Assembly (NCBI GenBank): GCA_002731985.1
Contig: PCCT01000056.1
Location: forward strand, 2,165 to 12,180
Length of the DNA: 10,016 bases
Direction of reading: 5' to 3'
Origin: Nitrospinota bacterium
GTDB taxonomy: Bacteria > Nitrospinota > Nitrospinia > Nitrospinales > VA-1
Shown here: piece after piece, positions 1-6,894 of the stretch
Numbering within the stretch: position 1 is the first letter of the stretch
How the letters are laid out: every line of letters begins with the position of its first letter
Program-made: the position numbers and the translations under genes
The notes under the pieces: model-generated
The model's database searches: none
Seen by the model: the letters and a program-made list of their open reading frames with translations, nothing else
What the model was told of the DNA's origin: nothing

Positions 1-10
1 CGGAGGAGGG

Positions 11-17
11 GGAGGAG
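11..17 (+). promoter_or_regulatory. Strong Shine-Dalgarno sequence supporting the TTG start at 24
   Basis: GGAGGAG lies 6 bases before TTG, and a second GGAGGAG lies at 2-8. It is a near-perfect ribosome binding site and the main reason to accept a TTG start. Caution: bases 3-23 are also open in the same frame and would encode a Glu-rich stretch, so this may be coding sequence that only resembles a ribosome site. Confidence 0.5.
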
Positions 18-23
18 AAGCTC

Positions 24-587
24 TTGTCTAATCAATTTAAACAATCCACTACATTTGTCGACGATAACAATCCAGAAATAGAAAATAGCAAGGGATCTCA
101 GCCCTTTGAGATGAACGAACTCCAGGGGGCAGGAGGTGGCCGAGACAGAAGTTTTTCCTACCAGTCAGAAACCGCAAGAAACTTTGACCAGGCCAACGTA
201 AATAAAGCCAAGGATGGCGTTAAGGAACTGATGGCCGATGTCATCACCAAAGCAAAATCACGAGCTGTTGAAATCAAGGATCGGGCTCGACAGGAAGGAT
301 ACAAAGCTGATTATGACACAGGGTTTCAAAAAGGAAAAGATGCCGCAAGAGAAGAATTCAGCCCCTTTCTTGAAACCATACATACCCTGATTAAAGAACT
401 CAACGATTTCCGCACGATGATGTACTCAAAAGAGGCGCAGCGGGAGAAAAACAAACAACTGGATAAGGCAAAAAAGAAGCCGCGAACGCTCAAAAAGCTG
501 ATGCGAAAGCTGAAGCGAAAAAATGGCGGGAAAAGCAGGAAACTCCAACAACTAATTCTAATTGAAATACATATTACCCAACCTTAA
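24..587 (+). CDS. FliH-like charged coiled-coil protein with a frame switch near its C-terminus
   Basis: Hydrophilic protein of 187 residues as read, with no signal peptide or membrane segment. Residues about 65-145 are helical and charged, with spaced Gly residues (RQEGYKADYDTGFQKGKD), resembling the N-terminal stalk of FliH/SctL-type ATPase regulators. The usual C-terminal FliH domain is absent, so a flagellar or secretion role is only suggestive. The TTG start at 24 follows GGAGGAG (11-17) by 6 bases. However, the frame stays open to the window edge (EEGEEKL upstream), so the true start could lie outside. After codon 151 the zero frame becomes an unnatural basic tail (KPRTLKKLMRKLKRK). The -1 frame instead gives an Ala/Lys/Glu-rich helix with tail EAANAQKADAKAEAKKWREK and stops at 563-565, for a 180-residue product. 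The zero-frame stop overlaps the stop codon of the convergent DUF502 gene; the -1 stop does not. The coding call is good; function and C-terminus are uncertain. Confidence 0.7.
   Translation: MSNQFKQSTTFVDDNNPEIENSKGSQPFEMNELQGAGGGRDRSFSYQSETARNFDQANVNKAKDGVKELMADVITKAKSRAVEIKDRARQEGYKADYDTGFQKGKDAAREEFSPFLETIHTLIKELNDFRTMMYSKEAQREKNKQLDKAKKKPRTLKKLMRKLKRKNGGKSRKLQQLILIEIHITQP
470..476 (+). other. A_AAA_AAG heptamer, candidate -1 frameshift site
   Basis: The zero-frame codons are GCA AAA AAG AAG CCG, so the heptamer sits in the X_XXY_YYZ phase used by the bacterial dnaX frameshift signal. Slipping back one base leads into a 29-codon Ala/Lys/Glu-rich tail ending at TGA 563-565. That tail continues the helical character of the upstream protein better than the zero frame does. 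Only weak stems (AGCT pairs around 495-511) are visible downstream. A GGGAG at 442-446 lies about 24 bases upstream, farther than the stimulatory site of dnaX. A one-base homopolymer error or a real frameshift mutation would look the same. Confidence 0.45.
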
Positions 588-1204
588 TCAGGCGCTACCA
601 ACCCAAACGAAATAATCATTTTCAATCCCTCCTCAACAGTCATCTCAAGAAAATCCACCTCCCTGATCGGCACAATAACAAGAAACCCTGTTGTCGGGTT
701 AGGTGATGTCGGCACGAAAACATTGACCGATTCTTCACCCACCTTATCCAAAACCATGCCCTGGGTATCGCACGCAACTATTCCCAGCGTTTTGAGGGAT
801 GACCTGGGATAAGTTATCAATGCCATTTTTTCAAATGTCTGGGTTTGAGACTGAGAAATCGTGTCCACCACTTTTTTTATGCTGACATAGATAACTCGCA
901 CAAATGGGATTTTATGCAATATTAACTCACCAAACTCAAATAACTTCTTACCAAAAAAGTTAGTCGCTATCAGACCAACAAGAAGAATAAATAAAATGAG
1001 AAGCAGAAATCCCATCCCCGGGACGGGGTACTCCTTTAAAATTTCCATCCCCTGAGCACCAATTATCTTAGGTACAATCGGTGCCATCATCCTGTCCACC
1101 CGCGTAATAACAAAATTAAGAATGATATAGGTGAATGCGGCAGGAATAGTTACCAAAAGCCCCGCAATCATATTTTTTTTTATGGCTCTTTTCATTCCCT
1201 GCAT
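584..1204 (-). CDS. DUF502 family integral membrane protein
   Basis: Protein of 206 residues with a basic N-terminus (MKRAIKKN). It has two hydrophobic segments at about 12-35 and 63-84 and a soluble C-terminal domain. The DUF502 signature is clear: FVPTSPNPTTGF at 163-174, a VPI-REVDFLEMTVEEGLKMIIS block, and the end FGLVAPD. The length is normal for the family, which is widespread in bacteria and has plant relatives (LCV/COV proteins of Golgi membranes). The bacterial biochemical role is not established. The ATG at 1204 is preceded on the minus strand by a GAGGAGAGGG purine run; an alternative ATG lies three codons inside (1195). The gene converges with the FliH-like gene, their stops overlapping by a few bases. 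It appears to be transcribed alone. Family assignment is confident, function unknown. Confidence 0.9.
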   Translation of the reverse strand: MQGMKRAIKKNMIAGLLVTIPAAFTYIILNFVITRVDRMMAPIVPKIIGAQGMEILKEYPVPGMGFLLLILFILLVGLIATNFFGKKLFEFGELILHKIPFVRVIYVSIKKVVDTISQSQTQTFEKMALITYPRSSLKTLGIVACDTQGMVLDKVGEESVNVFVPTSPNPTTGFLVIVPIREVDFLEMTVEEGLKMIISFGLVAPD

Positions 1205-1314
1205 AATACCCTGCCCTCTCCTCTTATAGAGACACTCCGACCCTGACTATATAACCCGAACCGCGACATCGGTCTTTTCAGGTTCCCACTTTGCCTATTT
1301 TAAATGACAACTAT

Positions 1315-1774
1315 TTATTGAGCCAGCTTTTGAATATGTTTTTGCACTTCAAACGCCAAGGTCGGATGAGTATTTTTCCCCAACGCAATGAAGCGCCTGT
1401 AATGATGAAGCGCCGCCCGAATATTTCCCTTGGCCTCAAACATAACTGCCATATTGTAGTTTGTTCCAGGGTGCTCCGGGTCTAACGAAAGAGCTTGCTT
1501 TAATACCGCCTTTGCTTTGTCCACCTAGTTTAAAGCCTTATACGCGATTGCGAGATTGTTTAAAGCCTCCAGATTATTCCTGTTGATGTCAATCGCTTTG
1601 CGATAATTTTGAATAGCTCCGTGTAATTTTTTGAGTATAGTATACCATCAGTCTCTCCATCGGCGGGGTCGTTTCAGATTTTTGCTGTGACGCAGGCGAA
1701 GCACATGAAATCGCTCCAACAAAAATCGATAACCCAAAAAATAATCTGTCCCATGCTGACACAGAAAACGACAT
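1315..1774 (-). pseudogene. Broken TPR-repeat lipoprotein gene (frameshift plus in-frame amber codon)
   Basis: Two reading frames together make one recognisable protein. The first starts with ATG at 1774 and encodes a lipoprotein-type signal (hydrophobic LFFGLSIFVGAISC, with Cys24 as the likely lipidated residue), then a polar linker up to TQK. It must then jump frame at a six-base homopolymer (T6 on the plus strand, 1627-1632). Five bases there would give TQKLHGAIQNYRKAIDINR, the start of a TPR. The TPR frame continues through NNLAIAYKALN, meets TAG at 1525-1527, and resumes with VDKAKAVLKQALSLDPEHPG and a further TPR unit to TAA at 1315-1317. If repaired it would have about 152 residues: a small lipoprotein with about three TPR units. 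A GTG at 1524 could start a 69-residue fragment, but it has no clear ribosome site. Decay is the simplest explanation; sequencing error would have to account for two separate lesions. Confidence 0.7.
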
Positions 1775-2135
1775 AATTTTATTTATCTACCCCAAATTAA
1801 TGTAAATTCACACAAATTAATATACAGCGAAAACCGGGATAAGCCCAACTAAATCATTACATTTCGGGGGCGGGGGGTAATTGTTCAAGCTGGGAAAATC
1901 AGGGGAAATGATAAATTCGCAGGGTTGATTTTAGATATGGCTGAAAAAAGAAAACTCAGTTCTAGTTCCTGACATTTATTGGGAACGACGGATTTCTCAA
2001 TTGCAGTGACCCGCCCCCCGAATAGTAGTCCAAATATTAAACTTATAAGAACCAAGCGACATTCGAAACGACATCATCTGGACGGATGACTGCCAAGGCC
2101 TTTATAATGTGCAGAAATAACTCGGCTGGTTCTGG
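1775..2135. other. Non-coding interval of 361 bases
   Basis: No reading frame with protein-like composition was found on either strand. The left end (1775-1850) is AT-rich and would hold the promoter of the TPR gene remnant, but no convincing -35/-10 pair stands out. The middle holds a GC-rich inverted repeat, listed separately. The right end lies downstream of the lysine 2,3-aminomutase gene, and no hairpin with a T tract is visible there. Confidence 0.5.
1863..2022. repeat. GC-rich imperfect inverted repeat in the intergenic gap
   Basis: The left arm (1863-1874, TTCGGGGGCGGG) pairs with the right arm (2010-2022, CCCGCCCCCCGAA) over 12 base pairs with one bulged C. Farther in, both sides carry AATTG (1879-1883 and, inverted, 1998-2002), so the arms extend to about 21-25 bases with gaps. 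The enclosed spacer is about 115-135 bases with no gene. These could be terminal repeats of a small non-autonomous element or parts of an RNA structure. No target duplication is obvious. Confidence 0.4.
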
Positions 2136-3272
2136 TCAGGCTGGCATCTGGCAAATATTTTCCGCAGAGACAGTTTCTTCAGTGGTGAGCACCTTCATTT
2201 TAGCGGATTTCTTAATTGGCTGGGGGTAGCAGAATACTTTACCTTCGTAGTTTTTGATGATGATTTCTTTTTCGTTATGTTCGACGATCGTATCGGGCAA
2301 CAGACGCACCTTCCCGCCGCCGCCTGGAGCATCGATCACAAAATAGGGAACACCCATTCCTGAGGTGTGTCCCTGCAAATCGCTGATGAGCTCCAGCCCC
2401 TTTTGAACATCGGTTCGAAAGTGATCCGTCCCCAAAGCCATATCAGCCTGGTAAATATAATAAGGTTTGATCCTTATCATGAGAAGCTTGTGCATGAGTT
2501 CCTTCATGACTTTAGGGTCATCGTTCACTCCCTTGAGAAGAACCGTCTGGCTTCCCAGTGGAATTCCCGTATCGGCCAGCATGTTGCAGGCCCTCTCCAC
2601 CTCCGGCGTTATTTCATCGGGGTGATTGAAGTGCATATTGAAATAAAGAGGGTGATATTTTTTCAGGATATCGCACAGTTCGGGCGTTACCCTTTGCGGC
2701 AAAGTCCCCGGCACTCTCGTTCCTATGCGAATGATCTCAAGGTGCGGGATACTCCTCAATTCGCCAAGTATGCGGTCGAGCTCCTTGTCAGGAACCAGCA
2801 GTGGATCGCCTCCTGAAAGAATGACGTCGCGCACTTCGGAATGGTTATGAATATACTCGATTCCCCGGCGCAACGTTTCCCGCGATACCACTCCGGGAAA
2901 ACCAATTTTCCGTTTGCGCGTACAAAAACGGCAAATGACCGGGCATTGGTTATTGACCATCAATAAAACGCGATCAGGATACCTGTGCACCAGTTCCGGG
3001 ACAGGCATGTCTCCCTCTTCGTTGAGCGGATCGGAGACTAGAAGACTTTCCTCGTCGATTATATCGTCCAATTCCTCAAGCGTGGGAACCACCTGCTTCC
3101 AAAGCGGATCGTTCTCGTTTTTTATCTGACTTAAAAAATATGAATTAATGCGAACAGGAAAAACATCCACAACCTTTTTCAATCGCTCCCGGTATTCAAG
3201 CGATTCCGGGACAAAAGGGAGGTCCTCTACCTTCACAACACTGTCACTCAGGTGTTTTTTCCATTCTTGCAT
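2136..3272 (-). CDS. kamA: Lysine 2,3-aminomutase (KamA/AblA family)
   Basis: Radical SAM and PLP enzyme predicted to convert L-lysine to L-beta-lysine. The CxxxCxxC motif is C110, C114, C117 (CPVICRFC). The glycine-rich SAM region ILSGGDPL is at 151-158. The PLP lysine is K321 in DAPGGGGK. The two aspartates that contact the substrate lysine in the clostridial enzyme are kept (D277 in QADMALG and D314 in VIDAPGG), which favours lysine over glutamate as substrate. The HFRT and GHTSG blocks are KamA-like, unlike EpmB/YjeK. At 378 residues it is slightly shorter than clostridial KamA, mainly at the ends. AAAGG lies 6 bases before the ATG. It is the last gene of a three-gene operon, 21 bases after the glutaredoxin. 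The AblB acetyltransferase, which would make N-acetyl-beta-lysine as an osmolyte, is not adjacent. Confidence 0.92.
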   Translation of the reverse strand: MQEWKKHLSDSVVKVEDLPFVPESLEYRERLKKVVDVFPVRINSYFLSQIKNENDPLWKQVVPTLEELDDIIDEESLLVSDPLNEEGDMPVPELVHRYPDRVLLMVNNQCPVICRFCTRKRKIGFPGVVSRETLRRGIEYIHNHSEVRDVILSGGDPLLVPDKELDRILGELRSIPHLEIIRIGTRVPGTLPQRVTPELCDILKKYHPLYFNMHFNHPDEITPEVERACNMLADTGIPLGSQTVLLKGVNDDPKVMKELMHKLLMIRIKPYYIYQADMALGTDHFRTDVQKGLELISDLQGHTSGMGVPYFVIDAPGGGGKVRLLPDTIVEHNEKEIIIKNYEGKVFCYPQPIKKSAKMKVLTTEETVSAENICQMPA

Positions 3273-3293
3273 TGTTTACCTTTGAATAGGAGT

Positions 3294-3539
3294 TTAGGAT
3301 TCAACAGGGTAAGTTTTTTTCAGATAATCGATGATCTCATATTCATCGCTTAAAACCACCTCACCATCAACCAGAACCGGAACCATATACTGCCCTGAAA
3401 TTTCATGCACCGCTGTTCGTTCGTGATGAGGCCAGGGCACATCGACTATTTCGCATTCCAGGTCGAGTTGTTTCAAAACCGACCGAACCATGCCACAGTA
3501 CCCGCAACCATCTATGTTGTACAACTTCATGGGTTCCAT
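3294..3539 (-). CDS. Glutaredoxin-like thioredoxin-fold protein
   Basis: Protein of 81 residues from the chosen start. It begins MEPMKLYNIDGCGYC, giving a CxxC redox pair at C12 and C15 directly after the first beta strand, as in glutaredoxins. A VP pair (P54) in QYMVPVLVDG supplies the cis-proline loop. LSDEYEIIDYLKK matches the C-terminal helix region of glutaredoxin and GST N-terminal domains. I chose ATG 3539 because the fold begins there, a purine-rich GAGAGA lies upstream, and it leaves a 23-base gap after the preceding gene. A longer start at 3584 would overlap that gene and add 15 residues unlike the family; ATG 3530 is also possible. It is co-transcribed with the ATP-grasp-like gene and kamA. 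It likely acts as a dithiol reductant, but its partner is unknown. Confidence 0.85.
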   Translation of the reverse strand: MEPMKLYNIDGCGYCGMVRSVLKQLDLECEIVDVPWPHHERTAVHEISGQYMVPVLVDGEVVLSDEYEIIDYLKKTYPVES

Positions 3540-3562
3540 TTCAATTCTCTCAACAAATTTAT

Positions 3563-4972
3563 TTAACTTTTTTCTACCGCACAAGGCATTAAAACCGCTT
3601 CGGACATGCCGTGAATTTTCTTTTTGTCATGCGGACACAAAGTCGCGAGAATCCCCGCGAGCCGGGCCGCACCATCTATCACAAAGTAATACGGAGTCAG
3701 GCGAACCCGCGCCTCCATCTCCACAATTGATTCGGTGTTCCTGTCCCAATACCGCGTCTGGACCCTTCGGCCCTTATGAAACGTCTGTAAAATTGACGGC
3801 TGGTCGGGGAACTGAGCCAGACTGTCTTCCACTGTCTGCTTCCAGACCTCGCCAGAAACATCATGCCCCACAACAACACCGCGACTGCCCCAAGACAAGG
3901 GCGAAAACCCGGAAGGCTTGATTACCATTTCCCTTTCTTTTTGAGTCAGGGTAATTAGTTCTCTCCAATCCTGAACGGGCTTTCCACGAATGTTTAATCC
4001 GGGAATGACCGCATATTCAGGAACTTCACGCGAATCTAAAAGCCAAGTGTCTGGGATTAGATGAGATAAAGCCGTAAAAGTTTCACGCCCCAGTTCTTTT
4101 TCCCACAATGAAGTGAGGGCAGGATGCTTGAACAGTCCAAAAGCCAGCTTCTCTTCAAGATACGGTTTGTAAGGCGGGGTGATTTTGACTCTTCCCTTTT
4201 TCTGGCTGTACATCATCAATTCAGCCTTGGGAATGTTTTTTAAATCGAACAACTCAAAAAAACGGTACAAAACATCTATTTTGACTTCTGAACCATCCTT
4301 TATAAAAAATAAACCCTCTTCCTTGAAAATCACTTCCTGGGGCCGTAATGCGTATACCGGGAAGTTCCTGCCATTCAAATGATGGGCGAGATTCGACATT
4401 TCCCCCCTGTAGTCGCTGGCTTCATCTGAAACAATAATGGCAACTACGCAAGATTTTTCCCCAGCCACCAACTCAGCCATTTGATAAAACGCGTCTGGAA
4501 TGCCTCCATCGCTACCCACTACCGACTCACCGCTGTCTGCATACAAGTCCATGAGCCGGGCAGTCAGACCGAATCCGCCGGGAACAGAGTCCAGTTCCGT
4601 CACCGAAAATCCGCTCTCAGTCACCATAATATCAGGACGAATGATACCCGGCAGATCACCACGAAAACGTTTCATTCTGGAATAACGCACTAAATCTTCC
4701 GGTTTTCCCGCGTCCAGATATTGTGCGAACCATGATGGGAGCTTCCCCTTGGCACTGTCCGCATAAAAACGGTTGAGAACAGTATAAAACTTCAGGAGAT
4801 GAGACCCTAGTCCGTTAAAAAATTTGATTTCCTCAGAGGAGAGATAATAAGGCTCGGGAGAAATACGCCAAGTGGGGACGTCACCCTCGCCACGAGGCCC
4901 TTTGGAATACAGACCCGACTGGATAAGGGAGGATTCTATTTCTAAACAAATATCTTCGGGTTTAGCAATCAT
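3563..4972 (-). CDS. ATP-grasp-like protein of unknown function, possible amide or amine ligase
   Basis: Soluble protein of 469 residues that I cannot assign to a named enzyme. Several blocks look like an ATP-grasp ligase with the element order of glutathionylspermidine synthase or circularly permuted ATP-grasp proteins. These are RPDIMVTESGFSVTELDSVPGG (R112, D114, E126, D128), then MVIKPSG (K352) with a glycine/serine loop SWGSRGVVVG (361-370), then ILQTFHKGRR (394-403) and MEARVRLTPYYF (E420, R422). The C-terminal block KKIHGMSEAVLMPC also looks conserved. Assignment of these residues to ATP, metal or substrate is inference. It is first in the operon with glutaredoxin and kamA, so its substrate may relate to beta-lysine or a thiol. 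The ATG at 4972 has only a weak ribosome site. No signal peptide or membrane helix is seen. Confidence 0.8.
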   Translation of the reverse strand: MIAKPEDICLEIESSLIQSGLYSKGPRGEGDVPTWRISPEPYYLSSEEIKFFNGLGSHLLKFYTVLNRFYADSAKGKLPSWFAQYLDAGKPEDLVRYSRMKRFRGDLPGIIRPDIMVTESGFSVTELDSVPGGFGLTARLMDLYADSGESVVGSDGGIPDAFYQMAELVAGEKSCVVAIIVSDEASDYRGEMSNLAHHLNGRNFPVYALRPQEVIFKEEGLFFIKDGSEVKIDVLYRFFELFDLKNIPKAELMMYSQKKGRVKITPPYKPYLEEKLAFGLFKHPALTSLWEKELGRETFTALSHLIPDTWLLDSREVPEYAVIPGLNIRGKPVQDWRELITLTQKEREMVIKPSGFSPLSWGSRGVVVGHDVSGEVWKQTVEDSLAQFPDQPSILQTFHKGRRVQTRYWDRNTESIVEMEARVRLTPYYFVIDGAARLAGILATLCPHDKKKIHGMSEAVLMPCAVEKS

Positions 4973-5129
4973 TCAGGAATAGCCTGAGAAATTTCCGTAA
5001 AAAAGTCACATACTAAAAGTTCGGTCGCGTGAGATACCATATTCTTACATAAATTACTATAAAACAAAAAAGGTCCGCCCCTAAAAGCTATCGATTCAGC
5101 TTACCATTCTAATATATTGTACAAAACAG

Positions 5130-5160
5130 TTGCGACAATTGAAAAACTTTCCATTAAAAT
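5130..5160 (+). promoter_or_regulatory. Possible promoter of the LON-domain gene
   Basis: TTGCGA (5130-5135) and TAAAAT (5155-5160) are spaced 19 bases apart, a weak sigma70-like pair in an AT-rich stretch. An 8-base palindrome TTGTACAA (5117-5124) lies just upstream and might be an operator half. Transcription would begin near 5167, giving a leader of about 57 bases before ATG 5224. Both boxes are imperfect, so this is tentative. Confidence 0.25.
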
Positions 5161-5223
5161 AGTGGTGTGGTAACAAAACATCCTGATACTACAGTTCACA
5201 TTTTTTCTGATTCTGGTAATTTT

Positions 5224-5916
5224 ATGAAACCCGATCAAAATTCAAGCGAAAAGAAAATTGTTATTCCACTATTCCCGCTGCCTACCACTGTATTTTACCC
5301 GAATACAGACTTGCCGCTCCATATTTTTGAACCCAGATACCGCAGTATGGTGGCAGACGCGTTGGACGGAAAAAGAAATATCGGGATGGTCTTACTAAAA
5401 CCCGGGTGGGAAAAAGATTATCACGGTACTCCAGACATTCAAGCCATCGGTTGCGTTGGAAAAATTGAAAACCACGCGCAATTACCAGACGGAAAATACA
5501 ACATTCTGCTTTCCGGCCTCCAGCGATTTCAAATACTCCATGAAATAGAAGGCAAACTTTATCGACAAGCTCAAGTGGAACTCCTAGTGGAAATCAATGA
5601 CCGCGACCTGACGAATGGGTCTTTTCCAATAAAAGATCAAATAATTAAAAACCTAAAACAATATCTAAAAAATATCCCTGACGGAGAAAAAATTGAACAG
5701 GCGCTGGATCTGAAAACCTGCGACACACTATCCCAGCTCGTCGACCGCATTGCATACCACTTCGACCTCCCACCAAGCAAGATGCAAGAATTTCTCGAAG
5801 AACAAAACGTGGAGAAAAGAGCAGACACCCTCCAGTCGCTGATAGAATTAAAAATACGGCTGACAAAATTTTCTCACAAGATCAAAGACGAAGGCATCGA
5901 CTTCAGCATGAACTAA
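5224..5916 (+). CDS. Stand-alone LON substrate-binding domain protein
   Basis: Protein of 230 residues consisting of the N-terminal LON (PUA-like) domain: IPLFPLPTTVFYPNTDLPLHIFEPRYR at about 14-40, IGMVLLKPG (53-61), IGCVGKIENHAQLPDGKYNILLSGLQRFQI (75-104). A helical part with LPPSKMQEFLEEQNVEKRADTLQSLI follows. There is no AAA+ ATPase and no Ser-Lys protease domain, and the length fits the family of single-domain Lon homologues, whose role is not well defined. I preferred ATG 5224 because the family normally begins a few residues before IPLFPLP. An in-frame GTG at 5167 would add 19 residues, has no ribosome site and lies just after a possible promoter. It converges with the next gene, the two stop codons lying about 16 bases apart, and has no obvious terminator. 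Confidence 0.9.
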   Translation: MKPDQNSSEKKIVIPLFPLPTTVFYPNTDLPLHIFEPRYRSMVADALDGKRNIGMVLLKPGWEKDYHGTPDIQAIGCVGKIENHAQLPDGKYNILLSGLQRFQILHEIEGKLYRQAQVELLVEINDRDLTNGSFPIKDQIIKNLKQYLKNIPDGEKIEQALDLKTCDTLSQLVDRIAYHFDLPPSKMQEFLEEQNVEKRADTLQSLIELKIRLTKFSHKIKDEGIDFSMN

Positions 5917-5932
5917 ATCCCATAAGTTATTT

Positions 5933-6823
5933 TCACATTTGAGACACGGGTCCTTCGCGAGCTTTCAAAATTTTCCAAACCTGCAACCCAAGTAAATAAG
6001 TATTTCCAATCACAACAACATATAAAAACCCCAGCTCAACTTCACCGACGATAGAAAACAACGCCACAAGCACATTATTTGTACACAGACAGAGCGGACT
6101 GATCAAGGTGAGGAACGCCTTGTCTGCATACCAGTCACCCCCCGAAGACTGCTCGTAATTTCGCCCAAACGCCAACCGCCTGCTGACCTTGTCAAAATAT
6201 TCAATCGATTTATCCTGCCATCCATATAATAAAACATGGCCCCGCTGTAAATAATAAACCAGCGTTGAAAGCTCTCCCTTCTTATGGGCTTCTTCATCTT
6301 CTTCGCTGACACTTTCATCTGCCCGGTTGAAGAGATAGCTCCCGACCATCGAAGTGTAATTGACCAGATAGAATACGAAATGTGAACTATGCAACAGGCA
6401 ACTCAATAACGCAAAACCTCCTAGAAACCAATACCATGAATCACCTGTCTCACTGACCAGTCGCGAAGCAAGAACAAGGTATACCAGAAAACAAATTATG
6501 AAATCTGTCAGCGAATCCAGAAACCTTCCCATTCGAGAAGTCTCTCCTCTCACACGCGCCAGATTTCCATCAACATTGTCCAGAAAGATTTTGCCATATA
6601 GAAACAGTCCGCCCCATATCAACCCGGCAGACGACTCAACCATGTAACATCCCACCGCGATAAGGCCGAACACCAGCGAGGCAAATGTAACTTGTATTGG
6701 CGTGACAGGCAGTGGATACAACCACCGAACGACCCAACGATTGGGGAAATACCAGATGACATTAGTATCAAAAAAACGAGCTTCCGGCGGAAGCTTATTC
6801 ATCTTTTCTATATCAAAAGTCAT
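5933..6823 (-). CDS. CDP-alcohol phosphatidyltransferase family membrane protein
   Basis: Predicted integral membrane enzyme that transfers a phosphatidyl or similar group from a CDP-activated donor to an alcohol. The catalytic signature D-x2-DG-x2-AR-x8-G-x3-D-x3-D is complete at D82, D85-G86, A89-R90, G99, D103 and D107. Hydrophobic helices lie around 44-62, 66-80, 107-124, 130-155 and 235-285. At 296 residues it is longer than PgsA-type synthases. The extra length is an acidic loop (DESVSEEDEEAHKKGE) and a charged region at about 165-230, so the acceptor alcohol cannot be named. The N-terminal ARFFDTNVIWYFPNRWVVRWL looks like an interfacial helix. GGAAAG lies about 10 bases before the ATG. 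It follows the radical SAM gene on the same strand with a 71-base gap, so co-transcription is plausible. Catalytic family is confident, product unknown. Confidence 0.9.
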   Translation of the reverse strand: MTFDIEKMNKLPPEARFFDTNVIWYFPNRWVVRWLYPLPVTPIQVTFASLVFGLIAVGCYMVESSAGLIWGGLFLYGKIFLDNVDGNLARVRGETSRMGRFLDSLTDFIICFLVYLVLASRLVSETGDSWYWFLGGFALLSCLLHSSHFVFYLVNYTSMVGSYLFNRADESVSEEDEEAHKKGELSTLVYYLQRGHVLLYGWQDKSIEYFDKVSRRLAFGRNYEQSSGGDWYADKAFLTLISPLCLCTNNVLVALFSIVGEVELGFLYVVVIGNTYLLGLQVWKILKAREGPVSQM

Positions 6824-6894
6824 CTCAAATTATCTTTCCAAATAAAATTTTGTGTTTATTCGGCGAGAGGTATTTTTATCAATGAGGGAACAGC

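Noticed and set aside
1866..1877. G-quadruplex in the G5CG6 run
   Set aside because: There are only two G runs, too few for a four-tract three-layer quadruplex; a two-layer form is possible but weak.
2124..2151. Short imperfect direct repeat GGCTGG...TCTGG near the kamA stop
   Set aside because: The units are short and imperfect, only two copies, and partly inside coding sequence; chance is sufficient.
2367..2816. 149-codon open frame on the plus strand
   Set aside because: It lies fully inside and antisense to the well-supported kamA gene and has no family features or ribosome site.
2136..3272. EpmB/YjeK (EF-P lysine aminomutase) as the identity of the aminomutase
   Set aside because: HFRT, GHTSG and DAPGGGGK blocks and both substrate aspartates match KamA; no efp or epmA gene is nearby.
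3490..3921. 143-codon open frame on the plus strand
   Set aside because: It is antisense to the glutaredoxin and ATP-grasp-like genes, with a composition (many Pro, Ser and Arg) typical of a shadow frame.
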